Assembly (NCBI GenBank): GCA_002270565.1
Contig: NQMI01000078.1
Span: 1-64,000 of the forward strand
Direction of reading: 5' to 3'
DNA: 64,000 nucleotides
DNA from: Stenocarpella maydis
Lineage: Eukaryota; Ascomycota; Sordariomycetes; Diaporthales; Diaporthaceae
Within the stretch, counting starts at the first letter, position 1; every line of letters starts with the position of its first letter. Below are positions 47,093 to 60,119 of the stretch, in pieces. The notes beneath the pieces were generated by a model. That model did no database searches and was not told the DNA's origin. It was given only the letters and a program-made list of their open reading frames with translations. Both the position numbers and the translations under genes were made by a program.

Positions 47093-48344
47093 TACCCTGA
47101 AACTAACCCTACTTTACTAATTGGAGGAATCACCGGAAACAGGCACGTAAACAATAGTATGCACCGAGCATGAAACCAGCAAGTCGCTACAAGGGCCGAG
47201 CCACACTGCAGAGGCGTGGCTACGTCCACATTCTTCTGTACTACCACATCGAGACGCGGGACCATAACGGCAGATTGCATAAGTGGAGCTATCGGTTGCG
47301 GCAATCGTGTAGATATCAGCAGCGAGCATGGTCTTGTCTTTTTTTTCTGTCTTTTTATCCCCCCCCCCCCCCCCCAAAAAAAAACCTCACCGAGCGCTCA
47401 ATCTATGTCGTCTTCTCGTTGCATCAAGCCTGCTGCATTGCTGCAGGACCTCATCAGCTGGGTTTTTTTTGTTTTCCACGGGCGACGGCCGACATTGCGG
47501 ACTCGGCGTTCGTTTTGGGGGTGGCGAGGAGCCACCGGGGTTCAAGCTCTATGTGCCGGGTTTTTGTTATTGATTAATATCGAATTGGCATTTCCAGAGC
47601 ATTCTATAACTCCGCAAATAATATCCTGCATAGTACAACCACGCTGCCGGCACAAAGGGTGGCACGGGCTTGAATACGTCTTGGCTTTTTAGGTCCAATT
47701 GGGTTGGAGCGAGTGACACGGCATAAGGACAGCCTAAAAATAAGACTCGTCTCTTGAGCTGCTTCTTCCATTGCATCCAAGACCGCTCGCGTGCAAGGTC
47801 TTGTAACGCTCTGTCCTCCGTGCGCAGGCTTGCTCCTCACCGGATGACGGTTAGGGGCGGAGGTTAGAGTGCGGACGGACTCTCCTCGGCCCCCTTTCGT
47901 GGCCTCTCGAGACTCGACCAGGTTTGGGACTAGACAGTGCAAGTTGTTGAAGGTATTATTATATTCTTATCGAAGAGGGAGGGGCTCATTCCATTCCCAC
48001 TGCCGATGATCGCTCGACGGCGAGTACGTACTCTTCTATGCATACAGGCCTTCACCGGCCCCGGGTTAGCAAATGCTCCTTCTTAAATCGCACACGCCTT
48101 TGCTCCAGCTGTTTCTTTCCATTCCTGTCTGCCCCTGACTCCCGCTCCTAAATACTATAACAAGAGACTAGCAAAAGTGAGACCGGCCGCCGAAATGTGA
48201 CCATTCCCGTCCAGTCTGTATGTCTGTCCGTCTGTCTGTATGTTTGTATGTCCGTTCGTTTGTCCCCTTATACACGCACCGAATGGGAAGGCGAAAAAAC
48301 ACGTCAGGGTTACGCTGGGCCGCGAGCCATAGTTGCCCCTCCTT
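47093..48344. other. intergenic between two converging genes
   Basis: About 1.25 kb with a 17-C run followed by A (47359-47384) and a TGTCTGTCC-type repeat (48218-48260). No gene was recognised. Confidence 0.6.
47359..47375. repeat. poly-C homopolymer
   Basis: Seventeen C followed directly by nine A. It causes misleading Pro/Lys-rich ORFs in this stretch. Confidence 0.8.
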
Positions 48345-51126
48345 CTAAAGCTTTGATCTAACAGCCTCGAGTCTATACTTGACGTCCTTCAGCGCCTTTG
48401 TCGCCGGCTTCCAGTCGTCAAACTGCCTCAGCAGCTCCTCCGTCTCGGTGCTCAGCTCCGTTTTGACGAAGTCCTCCTCCAAGAGGCCGCGCATGATCCA
48501 GGGGAGCACGTACGGGTTTGAGGCGGTCAGGCCCTCGAACTTCTGAATCTCGCACGGCACGTCGCCCACGTTTGTGGTCTCGAGGGCGTGTGCGATGGCG
48601 AGGCTGGGGAGGGGCTGTCAGCTCGTGTAACGGGGTTTCCGAGGGGACTAGGGGTGGTTGGGGGTAAGCCCGCCCTGGGCAGGACCAGAACTTACTCGTA
48701 TACCTGGCCATCGTCGTAAAGGCGCGAATGGCCCTCGCCGCCGTAAAGGCTCCCTGCGAGCGGAACCGAAAGCTCGCGGATCAGGCCGTGGTCGGACACG
48801 CCGAGGTTGCGTAGCTTGCAGGCGAAGCCCACCAGGTGCGCGATGAAGTCGGGAGCGTGTATCCTCCCGTCTATGAACACGGCCCGGCAGATGTAGGGGT
48901 GGCTGGCCGGCGAGTAAATTGCCGACTCTATAGGCACGAGCTGGTCGTCGATACTGCCGATGTACGTGATCCGCACGCCGTACGCCAGGACCGCCTTGAG
49001 CGAGGCCTCGTACCTCCTGGACACCTCGCTCTCCGGGTTGGCAAATTCCCACAGCTCGGCTGCGCTGCCCATCAGCATGCCCATGCCGGACTTGTAGTCT
49101 GGGAACGGCCCCAGGTTGACCCCAGCCATTGCGCACACCCCGATCTTGGCATTGGTGATGATGCCGAGCTCGATCAGCTTGGCAAGCAGCATCACCGAGA
49201 CAGGGACGCCCTGGGAGTGGCACGAGACTATGATCAGATCGGCCTCCCTAATGTGATCTATCCAGTTGAGGAGCAGCTTCCACAGGTTCTCGACCCGCTC
49301 GGCAATCTTGCCCTCGCCCTCTAGGGCGACCTTCTCGATCTCGCAGTCCCCGCAGCCATGGCTTTCTGCCCACCTGCGGATTCCTTCGGCGCCATGATCA
49401 GCGAATTTGAGAGACGTGCCAGTCGGCTGACCGATCATGGCCCTGAGGTATGTGGCTGGGAACAGGCCATGAACGCCGATGGCCAGCGCCTTCTTTACTT
49501 TTGGTGGATCCTGCGTGAGGAATACGTGTTTGGTTGACTTTTGCTGGGTTCGTAGGAGTAATGAGGCTATCTGCCGCAGTATAGACGGGTTCTCCTTCAT
49601 TTTGTAAGTTCCTCTGAACGAGGGCAGCAGTAGATTTGGGGGCGCTGGCCTGGTTGCCGTCGTTGGAGTTTTCGCCTTTGCCTTACCCGGCGAGTCTGCC
49701 TTGACAGAAGCTGCATCTGATTGAGGCGTCTGTGGGCGCGATGGTGTGGGGTCAATGTCCATGGATTGGGGCGTGCTCCTTTTCTTCTTGGAAACCTTGT
49801 CCTTGATCTGCTTGATCTTCCCAGGAGCCTCCTTGGGCGGTTCTGGTTTCGGGGGCGCGTCCCGTCCCATATCTATCGACTTCGCCCGCTGGGGGTGTGT
49901 CTCGGAGCCATCGCCCATCACCGCCAGTTCTCCAAGCTCGTTCGTGCCCTTTGGTTCTCCGGGGGACTTGGGGGTGTCTTTCGACCAGAATGCCCATGTT
50001 GAGCCAGCCGTAGGTTTGGTTGCAGGCTCAGGGTTCGCTGGCGGTGCGTCGCTCATGACAGTATCATCTGGCTCCTTTGCCGGCGCTGTATCTGGTTCAG
50101 GCTCCTTTGCAGGCTCCCCATTGCCGGCGGCATAAGTGCTGGTACTCGACCAGAACGGGAGCCACATGGTAATGGAACGTGCCGGGGCGGCAGGTTCTGG
50201 CTGCGCAGATGCGCCCGAGGCGACTGTATCGTTCCCAGGCGGTGGCTCGGTATCTGATCGTCCATTTCCCTCTTGAGGGGGTGTCGCAGCCTCTTGCGGC
50301 GCAGTTTCGCTTTCTGTTGGTTTCTTTTCTGGCACTGTGGTGTATGTGAACCATCCGCCTAACCAGCCCGATGACGTCGACGGCCTCTGCAGCATCTCTG
50401 CAGCGGGCGGCGTGTTGTGTGTCGCAACGGCCACGGAGGGTTCCATGTTTTCTTTCGCGCCGTCCTTGCTCGCGTCCTCGGTAGCGTGGTTTGAGGTGGC
50501 ATCATTGCTTTTTGTGCTGTCCTCCTGGGCTTCTTGGGCGGCGGCGGTCGCATTGTCCTTGGTGGAAGCTGGTCCGTCAGTGTCGGCTGCGCGGACCTTG
50601 GGCATTGTATTGACCGAGGCCTGACTCGCCCCACTCAAGCTCGCGGCGTCGCCGGTCTTCTTGGGTTCAAATCGACTGAAGTCAGGCGTGGAGCCAGCCC
50701 TGAGGGGGCTTCCCAGTATTGTTTCTCTCTGAATAGAGGTAGAAGGCGTGGACTTCCGGGGCCATGATCCGTACCAACTCCTCGTCTTGTGAACCTGTCG
50801 TGGCGGACGTCAGGGGCATTGTCTGTGGCGGTGCCTGGGGAGGTTGGCTGGCACTGGAAGCAACCTACCGTTCTGCTGCCCTCGTGCAGCGATACAGCAC
50901 TGCTGTCGCTCCTGAGGCTCTTGCTGCTTGTGTCGAAATGTCGGAGGACTGGCGGTGGGACGGCTTGGGCCGGGTCCGAGGCGGAATGGGATGGCGATGT
51001 GACTGGGGCGGCGGACAGGTCGCTAAGTTGTGACGATGTGCTGGCGCGCGTAGGCTGCAGCGAAGTGGTGGAGCTTGTCGGGCCCGGAGCACCATGACCT
51101 CGCCGGGCTCGTTTCCTAGAGATCAT
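48345..51126 (-). CDS. alpha/beta hydrolase-like protein related to yeast YML020W
   Basis: Three exons, 51126-50869, 50794-48696 and 48603-48345, encode 871 aa. The introns are 74 and 92 nt, GT-AG, phases 0 and 2; the junctions read SRT-VHKTRSWYGSWP and VY-DLAIAHALE. The first 420 residues are disordered, Ser/Pro/Glu-rich and end in a basic IKDKVSKKKR segment. The folded part begins near LLLPSFRGTYKMKENP and contains KKALAIGVHGLFPATYLRAMIG (oxyanion-type strand) and the nucleophile elbow SCH-S613-QG (x-H-S-Q-G). It continues with MAGVNLGPFPDYKSG and YIGSIDDQLVPIESAIY (acid region), then HAPDFIAHLVGF. These fit a lipase-like alpha/beta hydrolase of the fungal YML020W group, whose substrate is unknown. 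Membrane anchoring is not evident. The gene is head-to-head with RRP5. Confidence 0.85.
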
Positions 51127-51819
51127 GACGACGGTGTCGGTGCCGACCAGGCCAGACTCATGTTACGTTGAGAAACTGGTGGCGCATCTCAGGTTGTTGT
51201 GAATGTGGGCGGGTGTTTTGTTTGGCACTGTGATCAGCTGCGAGCGACTCAACCCACCGCTACGTAATGGCCGCCGTCACGGTCGGTTGACTCGCCCCTC
51301 GGCAGGACCCCACCACGGAGACCCCGGTCCCCGTGCTTCTGCTTTGCAGTGTACACTACGCCCGTACATACGTGCTCCGTACACTAATAATTAAGTAGCA
51401 GCTGGGTCTCAGGCCTTGCCTTGCCATGCGCAGAGGCTCGACGAGTATACTACAGGGTATGCTGGATTTAAGTAAAGAACCTCTCTCAGAAACCGCACTC
51501 GAGCACTGGACAATGAGCAACTTCCTCGCAATGCCATAATGGGGAATTCTCTGCAGTTTTTTCTCTTTTCTTCTAATGGTTCCGAATAAAAATAACATCT
51601 ATGAACCATGACTTGGCCTAGAACCCGTGTTGGCAGATCAATGTCCCTGCAGACCCCCACATATTTTCTTAACGATAACGACCGTCCTCGAATTTCTTCA
51701 AAAATCTATTTTTGAAGGAGATCTTGTAGCGCTGCATACGCCGCCCAAGATACATATCCAAGGATCGCTTAAGCTCGCACTCCTCGTCGAGCTGAATGCT
51801 CTTCCCAGTTTATGGAACC
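51127..51819. promoter_or_regulatory. divergent promoter region, YML020W-like gene and RRP5
   Basis: About 0.69 kb between the two start codons. No specific factor site is claimed. Confidence 0.45.
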
Positions 51820-54800
51820 ATGAGCACCCTCAAACGAAAAGGGGCGCCATCTGGCAATCCCTCCAGGAAAGATTCCCCTTCGAAGAAGGTGAAATCAGAG
51901 AAGCCCGTCGCGGAGGCCGCCGAAAGGAAGTCCTCGAGAACTACCGAAAAGAAGGACCCCAAGTCTGCCGACAAGCCCGCTTCCTCTGCGCCGCCCATCG
52001 CCCGTGTCAAACAAGAGGAGCCTCTGTTCCCCAGAGGCGGTGGCAGTGTTCTTACCCCCCTCGAGCACAAACAGATTACAATCCAGGCCAAGCAAGATGC
52101 TCTTTTCGAGGAAGAGTCAAGCAAGGCGAACAAGAAGGGAGATAAAGACTCAAAGAAGAAGAAGAAGCGCAAGTCTTCCGCCAAAGAAGACAAAAGGAGC
52201 GGTAAACCCGCCCCCGACCCCGACACTGTTAAGATCGAAGGTCTCAATTACAAGGTAAGAGTCAGCGTGTTGCGTGGAGGCTGCCGGTGTGGCTGACGTG
52301 CTCCGCAGCGCCTTGTGAAAGGCTCACTCGTCCTCGGCCAAATCTGCGACATCAACGACCTCGAGCTTGCCGTTGCGCTACCGAACAATCTCGTCGGCCA
52401 TGTCTCCATCACCTCAGTTTCCCCCGGCCTCACGAGACGAGTCGAGGCGGCCGCCGCCGCCGACAGCGACGCCGGCGAGGAACAGTCGGCCGAAGGTGAT
52501 GTTGACCTCAAGGCTCTTTTCCAAGTGGGCCAATACGTTCGGGCATATGTTGTATCCACCGTCGAGGACTCGTCCGCGCTGCCAAGTAAATCAAAGAGGC
52601 GCATAGAACTGTCCCTGCAGCCAGAGGACACCAATTGCACGATTGGCAAGCAGGAGCTAGTCGCGTACAGCACGGTGATGGCTTCCGTGGCCAGTGTGGA
52701 GGATCATGGATACGTAATGGACCTTGGTCTCTCAGAAACAAAGATTACCGGATTCCTGCCAAAGAAGGAGGTCGATCCTGCGATACCCGAGGACCAGCTA
52801 CAGCCGGGAAATGTTTTCTTATGCATGGCTACGGGCCTGAGCGGAAACCGCAAGGTTGTTCAGTTGACGACGCGCGGCGACAGAATGGCCAACCCAAAGA
52901 GCCTCCCATCCGACGCCACAACGGTCGATACCTTTACCCCGGGCACGGCTGTCGATGTACTCGTATCCGAGGTTTTGGAACGGGGTATCATTGGAAAGGT
53001 CTTGGGCCACCTCGATGCCACCGCCGATCACGTCCACTCCGGAGCTGGTCCACACGGCACAGACCTCGAGGCCAAATACAAGGTCGGCTCGAAACTCAGG
53101 GCCAGGGTGATCTGTACCTTTCCGGAAGCGAGGCAACCTAAGCTGGGTATCTCCATCCTGGATCATGTTCTAGCGCTCAAGGCCCCGAGCGCTCGAGTTG
53201 AAGGCAGCGAGAAGTCGCCGCTAGACGCACTCTCGATGTCCTCGGTGGTCGAGAGCTGCGTGGTCAAGAGGGTCGAGGCGGATATCGGTCTCTTTGTTGA
53301 TGTGGGCGTCGAGGGCGTTCCCGGGTTCGTGCACATATCCCGGGTCAAGGACGGCAAAGTCGACGCCTTGTACGAGTCCAGCGGCCCATACAAGGTCGAT
53401 TCGGTACACCGGGGGAGGATAGTGGGCTACAACCCCTTTGACGGCTTGTTCCTGCTCTCGCTCCAGAAGAGCGTCCTTGAGCAGCCATTCTTGCGCGTGG
53501 AGGACGTGCCTGTCGGGGCTGTTGTTGACGGCGTCGTTGAGAAGATTGTGGTCGGTGAGAATGGCGTGCACGGGGTCATCGTTCAGATCGCCGAAGGCAT
53601 ATCTGGACTCATCCCCGAGATGCACCTCTCCGACGTCCGACTCCAGCATCCCGAGAAGAAATTCAAGGTGGGCCTAAGGGTCAAGGCACGAGTCTTGTCG
53701 ACCGATCCCTATAAGCGACAACTGCGCCTCACGCTGAAGAAGACTTTGGTCAATTCGGATGCTGCCCCGATCAAAACATTTGAAGAGGTCTCCAACGGTA
53801 TGCAAGTCCTGGGAACAATCATCAACGTTTTGCAGAACGGCGCTGTTGTCCAGTTCTATGGACGTCTGCGGGGCTTCCTCCCTCTGTCCGAGATGAGCGA
53901 GGCTTACATCCAAAACCCCAAGGAGCACTTCCGGCAAGGTCAAGTTGTCAATGTCCATGTCATTGACGTGGATGCTGCTACAAGTCGACTCATCGTTTCA
54001 TGCAAAGACCCTGCTGCTTTCGGGATGGACAAACAGTTGGCCCTCAAGAACCTCAGCATTGGTGACCTCGTCTCAGGCAAGGTCAGCCAAAAGACTGAGG
54101 ACGATGTTTTTGTTGAGCTTCAGGACAGTCTGCTCAAAGCGGTGCTGCCCGTGGGGCAGTTGACAGACAAGAGTCGTGCGAAGAATCTGTCTGCGCTCAA
54201 GAGGATATATGTCGGGCAGACACTGACTGAACTCGCCGTGCTGGAAAAGAATGAGGGCCGTCGCGCTATCACTGTCACACTGAAACCCAGCCTGGTCGGA
54301 GCTGCCAAGAAAGGAAGATTACTCTCAGACTGGGAGAAGGTCAAAGCCGGTGACCTGATCCACGGATTTGTTCGAAATATTACACCAACTGCTGTCTTCG
54401 TGCAGTTTGGTGGCAACACGACGGCCCTGCTCCCAGCCGCCTTGATACCCCAAGAGCAACACAAGGAGCAGGACTTTGGTTTGCAAAAGCTACAGTCCTT
54501 ATCTGTTAAGGCTGTTTCTGTTGACCGGGAGCATTCCCGTGCTGTGGTCGCCATTCCCTCAGTCGCCGACGCCAAGGAGCAGAAGTCATCCAAACCCTCT
54601 GCGAAACCAGTAAATAACCCTGTGGACGATTCAATCAAGAGCGAAGCCGATGTTGTTGTTGGAAGAATCACGAAGGCCAAGATCGTATCCATCAAGAGCA
54701 CGCAGCTCAACGTCCAGCTTGCTGATAACCTCCAAGGACGTGTGGATGTTTCCCAAGTCTTCGACTCCTGGGATGAGATTCGGTATCCGAAAAACCCACT

Positions 54801-57333
54801 CCAGAAATTCAAACCGAAACAGACTATCAAGGTCAAGGTTCTGGGTGTCCATGATGCAAGGAATCATCGTTTCTTGCCCATTTCACATCGCTCAACCCAT
54901 TCTCTCATCGAACTATCCGCGAAGCCTAGCGATCTGAAGGAGGAGGGTGGCTCCGAGCCTCTCTCACTGGACCAGATCACAGAAGGTTCGGAATGGGTGG
55001 GCTTCGTGAATAATATCAAGGCGAATTACATCTGGGTTAACCTTTCACCATCTGTTCGAGGAAGAATGGCCGCCAGCGACGCTTCAGATGACCTCGCTCA
55101 GCTAGGCAACCTCTCTGGCAACTTCCCTATCGGGTGTGCTGTCAAGGTACGAGTGAAGGCTATTGAAGCGTCCAAGAACCGCCTTGACCTCACAGCTAGG
55201 GCCTCGGACGACTCGAATGCCATCACCTGGGACAATATCAAGAAGGGATTGGTGCTTCCTGGCAAGGTGACCAAGGTCACCGACAGATCAGTCTTGGTCC
55301 AATTGAGCGAGGTTGTCTCTGCTCCTGTTCACCTTGTTGACTTGGCAGACGATTATGACGAAGCCAGCCCAAAGAACTTCACGAGGAATGAGATTGTTCG
55401 GGTGGCTGTTGTTGATGTCAACGCAAGCAACAAGAAAGTACGGCTTTCGACACGCCCCTCGCGAGTCCTCAACTCCGCTTTGCCAGTCACGGATCGTGAG
55501 ATCACCCTGGTCTCTGGCCTCAAGACGGGCGACATCGTACGAGGCTTCGTCAGGCATGTGGCTGACCAAGGTTTGTTTGTCAACCTCGGTGGCCATGTCA
55601 CAGCCTTCGTCAAGATTACGGACCTATCGGACACCTTTCTGAAGAACTGGAAGGAGCACTTCCGCATGGACCAGCTTGTAAAGGGCCGCGTGATAGCCAT
55701 CGATCCAGCCCTCGGACAAGTCAATCTGACCCTGAAGGCTTCTCTTGTAGAGAACGACTATGTGCCCCCTCGTACGCTAGCTGACTTCAAGGAAGGCGAA
55801 ACCGTCAAAGGCAAGGTCCGCAAGGTGGAAGACTTTGGAGCTTTCATTGTCATCGATGGGTCCGCAAACGTCAGCGGTCTCTGCCATCGCAGCCAGATGG
55901 CGGAGAAGAATGTCAAGGATGCCAGGAAACTCTACAGTGCCGGCGATGTCGTGAAGGCCCGGATCCTGAAGATCGATCAGGAGAAGAAACAAATCAGCTT
56001 CGGCCTCAAGGCATCCTACTTTGAGGACGATGATGAGGATTCGGACGCAGGCATCTTGGACGATCAAGACGGAGCAGCATTGGACTCGGACGCCGAAGAT
56101 GACAGTGATGATGATGACGAGTTCATGGATGCCCCAGAAGTCATCATCCAAGGCACAGATAACCACGACGATGATTCAGACGAGGAGGATGAGGACACTG
56201 CGATGGTGGATGCACATTCTGGCGACGGTGGTGGCCTCGACGCCGGCGGTTTTGACTGGTCGTTGGGGGCTTTGGATGAAGCTGGCGATGAGTCAGATAT
56301 TGAAGCCAGCGGAGCCGATGACAGCAAAGACAAAAAGAAGAGGAGGAGGAAAACAGAGATCCAGGTTGATCGGACGGCTCAATTGGACGTCAACGGGCCA
56401 CAAACCGCGGAAGATTATGAAAGGCTCCTGCTTGGACAACCGGACTCGTCTGACCTCTGGATTCGTTATATGGCTTTCCAGGTACAAGTCAGTGAACCGG
56501 CCAGGGCACGCGAGATTGCCGAGCGTGCCCTGACGACAATCAACATACGCGAGGAGGCTGAGAAGCTCAACGTGTGGATCGCGTACCTGAACTTGGAGAA
56601 CAATTTCGGGACGGAGGAGACGCTGGCCGAGGTCTTCAAACGGGCATGTTCGTACAACGACGAGCAGTCGGTCCACGAGCGGTTGGTCAACATTTACATC
56701 TTGACCGGAAAACAGGAGGTAAGTTCTCGTCTCGCTCAATCGGGTAGTGAGACAGCGCTGACAAGCATGCAGAAAGCCGACGAGCTCTACCAAGCCATGA
56801 TCAAGAAGTTCGGTGCCCAGTCACCACAGGTCTGGACCAACTACGCAAACTTCCTGCACGACACTGTCAAGGATGCAGACCGTGCTCGTGCACTCGTCCA
56901 CCGCGCAACGCAACGACTCCCGTCTCATACTCATGTCCCGCTGATCACCAAGTTTGCGAGCCTGGAGTTCCGGTCCGCCAGTGGAGACCCGGAGCACGGC
57001 CGAACAGTGTTCGAGGGTATACTGTCCGCGTACCCCAAGAAATTTGACCTCTGGAACCAGCTGCTCGATCTGGAGATATCAGCGTACGTCGCGGCGAGGA
57101 AGAGCGACGACGGCAAGGCCGACCCCACCCACGTCCGGGAGGTCTTTGAGCGCGGCACGAAGGCCAAGGGGCTCAAGCCCCTCAGAGCGAAGAAGTGGTT
57201 CCAGAGATGGGCAAAGTGGGAGCAGGAGAACGGCGACGCCAAGAGCAAGGAGAGGGTGATGGCCAAGGCCACGGAGTGGACAAGGGGGGCCGAGGCGAGG
57301 AAGCAGAAGAGCGAGCTGGAAGATGAGGAGTGA
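51820..57333 (+). CDS. RRP5: Rrp5, rRNA biogenesis protein (S1 repeats plus HAT repeats)
   Basis: Exons 51820-52254, 52309-56718 and 56773-57333 encode 1801 aa. Both introns are 54 nt. The second (56719-56772) has no stop and a length divisible by three, so the frame reads through it. GTAAGT, a GCTGAC branch site and CAG show that it is an intron, and its removal gives TGKQE-KADELYQAMIKKFG. Residues 1-140 are Lys/Ser-rich and nucleolar-like. About a dozen S1 RNA-binding repeats follow (VKGSLVLGQICDIND, VGAVVDGVVEKIVV, GDIVRGFVRHVADQGLFVNL, GETVKGKVRKVEDFGAFIVI). An acidic linker comes next (DEDSDAGILDD, DDDDEFMD). HAT/TPR-like repeats start at TAEDYERLLLGQPDSSDLWIRYMAFQ and end with LKPLRAKKWFQRWAKWE. 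Rrp5 acts in both 40S and 60S pre-rRNA cleavage. The start at 51820 (MSTLKRK) is preferred to the in-frame ATG at 51796. Confidence 0.93.
56719..56772 (+). other. 54-nt in-frame, stop-free intron in RRP5
   Basis: It starts GTAAGT, ends ATGCAG and has a branch-type CTGAC 18 nt before its end. Its translation (VSSRLAQ...TSMQ) breaks a HAT repeat. If retained, it would add 18 residues without shifting the frame. Confidence 0.75.
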
Positions 57334-59231
57334 CGGGATGAATGTCTACATGTCGCTGTACCCCGTGCAGGACAGGAAACCAATATCAGTGTTTATACCA
57401 AGGGAAAAGGTATCATTTGAAAGCATTACACCACTTGAGCAGTCTGTCGGCCATGCTCAGCATCACATTGTGGCTTCTATCTCGGCCATGAGCCTCAGCA
57501 AGTGTAGAGAAATATTAGCATGTGGGCTGCATTTGGACCGTATCAGGGCGCGGAGAGAAGACGCCCATGGTTCGCGATTACGCTTCAAGCTCGTTGAGAC
57601 TACATTGCCCGTCAACAAAGACACCGACCAAGACAGATATTCGCCGCAGGAAGGTCAAAAGAATCCGCACTGAAGAATACGTGGGGGCAGACACCTTGGG
57701 AGATGGTAATATTCAACGTCTCCATCGCGATAAGGGGTGTGATCCGATATCCAGGGAGGTGTGGAGTTCCCTGTAGTGAAGCGAGAATGCCCTAGGTCGA
57801 CGCGTGGTCACATGGGGAGATTTTTCGAGGACCCTCATCTCCGTTGACAATGAAATCACCTCAGCGAATCTCGAATGCCTTTTTTTTTTTTTTGGCGTTG
57901 TTGTTGTTGTTGTTGTCTGTCGCCCAAGCACACCGCTCCCAGGCGACGGGCGACGGTGGCGGCGGCGAGACCGGACGGAGCCTCTGCTGAGGCGATCGCT
58001 AAGACCGGGCCGGCCATTTCGGTTGGGCAGAGTCTGGTGATCACAAAGAGATATCTACCAGCCCCTTCGCCCCGCCTGCTCAATCCATGATCGACGTTAG
58101 CCCCGACGACCCCGGGCCAGGCCAAGTACATCAAGTGTGCCGCGCTGATCAACAATAAAGCCCCGCTGTATACCTTGACCAACTTGCGATCCCCATAGTG
58201 TTTATACTGGGGCCCCCATTCCCAGGGATCCGATCCATCTGCCTTCTGTCCCGCCGGGCTTGCCGCCAGCCCGGGCGGAGGCTGGGTGTTTTTTTTTTTT
58301 TATACCAGCGGCCGGCCGCCCCGTCTTTTTAGGCTTGGTTGGTGCCGGGAGTGGTTCTTGCGCATGCCGGGGATGCTTCGAGGTAGGGGAGGGAGCACGG
58401 GCTGTCCTCCTTTGCGGTGGGACAGTGTATCAGGGCACGTGGGCCGGGAAGGATGGAGTGGTGAGTGTTGGTGGTGGCATTATTGACAGACCAGGCGTCT
58501 ACATGGTACGGAGGGTTCTTGGCCCGCGTGGGAGTGACGGTGGGAATGGACCTGGCCACGGGGGGACGGGACTTGAGGTGCATACATGAGACACACAGAA
58601 TTTGGTTGTCTGTATCGCAGGCAAGCCGGTGGTCCAGTGAGAGCGGGAGGATGATGGCGTCGACTGTAGATATGGGCTGCAGCGATGAGTCGATAAGGCC
58701 AGTGCCGTGGTTGCATTTCAAGCGTGACGGGAGCCTCCGCAAAAACCTTACTTTAATATCGCATGGGGTAACAGGGTTGTCGACTCTAGTCTTGGTCGTG
58801 TCTCCCTCCCCAGCCCCCGGGCGACGTGTGTACTCGTTTTGTCTCGTGTTGCGCGTCGCGAGGTTCACAAAATATTGCAGTACGTGGTGGTAGTGTGGTA
58901 TAGGTAAGATGGGAAAAGGCCGTTGGTCCTATCGCGGAGGGCCATATCACAGGTGCATCACCTGACCATGCAGCCTTTCCGGGAGGCATTGATGCCTGAT
59001 CGAGTTAATCCTATATCCACCTGGTGGGGCGAGGGGCCCGAAGCAGCCGCTGCTGTCTGGGCACGTTCTCGGGGTGGGAACATGTGAGATGCCGTGAGCT
59101 GGAGAGATGGGCCTCCTGCCACGCCCTTCAGCTTGTCTGTCCCAATCAATCCGCCGGCCTTGAGATGATCCAATGTGGAACTGCCGTCGCCGCAGCACCC
59201 GACGCCGCGGGCTGGGCTGGGCTGGGCTGGG

Positions 59232-59232
59232 T

Positions 59233-59295
<63 letters not shown>
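59232..59295. repeat. (TGGC)n microsatellite, about 16 units
   Basis: A nearly perfect tandem GGCT/TGGC array of 64 nt. It produces spurious repeat ORFs (GWLA on +, QPAS on -). Confidence 0.9.
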
Positions 59296-59298
<3 letters not shown>

Positions 59299-60082
59299 GC
59301 TGGCGGCAGCATACTCTCTGTCGGGCCAGGCATCATACCAAGGAGAGAGGAGGCGAGAGTAGCGACGAATGAGCGACAGACGATAAGAAATCCCCGGATG
59401 TGGACGGCTGCAGGTTGACAGCTACACTACACTACAGTACACTGTTGGGGCGCGTGGGGGGTGTGACGCATCCCCAGAAAGCCAATCCTCGCGCGCTGCG
59501 CCCAGCAAGATCTGCCCTGGCCTGGCTGTCCACAGGTATGCCGACGGGCTGCAGCGGGGGGGATACTGCGGATTAGAAATGCAGCATGCAGAGACAGCGG
59601 GCGTGGGATGGTTTCTTATTCCCGCCGGAAACAGCCGCGAATACCGGGACAGCACGGGCGACAATTCTGACACTGTCTTTGGTCGTGTATGAGTGAGGCG
59701 TGTCGTCGACATGGCAGCATGCTCGGCTGCATCTCCGGGAGATTGCATGTGCCCCAGATAGATATGTGGGCGGAGGCTTCGGCGGGCGAGGTGAGGCAGT
59801 CGCGCAAATTTTTGCCGTGGGGGGATCATCATTCGGTCCCCAACCAAGTTGAGGACCCCAGCCAGCCCAGCGGCCAGCCAGTACGACGACGCGAGATTGA
59901 ACAAAAACAGGACATGAGTAAAGAAGATGCGGGAGTCGTCGGCTAGCGTACACGGCACCCCGGCCCAATTCATCGCCGGGGCCCATCCAGAGGCCCCGTC
60001 TGAAATTTAACGAAGGCTTCCAGAAGGGCGGCCGTCCCGGGACGCCAAGGGACAAAAGAAGGCCGGTACGGCTCCGTAGTGC

Positions 60083-60119
60083 AGATAGATAGACAGATAG
60101 ATAGACAGATAGATAGACA
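60083..60119. repeat. (GATA)/(GACA) microsatellite
   Basis: Alternating AGAT and AGAC tetranucleotides in intergenic DNA. Confidence 0.85.

Noticed and set aside
51796..51819. Upstream in-frame ATG for RRP5
   Set aside because: It adds only MLFPVYGT before MSTLKRK, which does not look like the Lys/Ser-rich Rrp5 start.
59232..59295. CRISPR-like or protein repeat
   Set aside because: It is a simple TGGC tetranucleotide array without spacers; the translated repeats exist in several frames on both strands.
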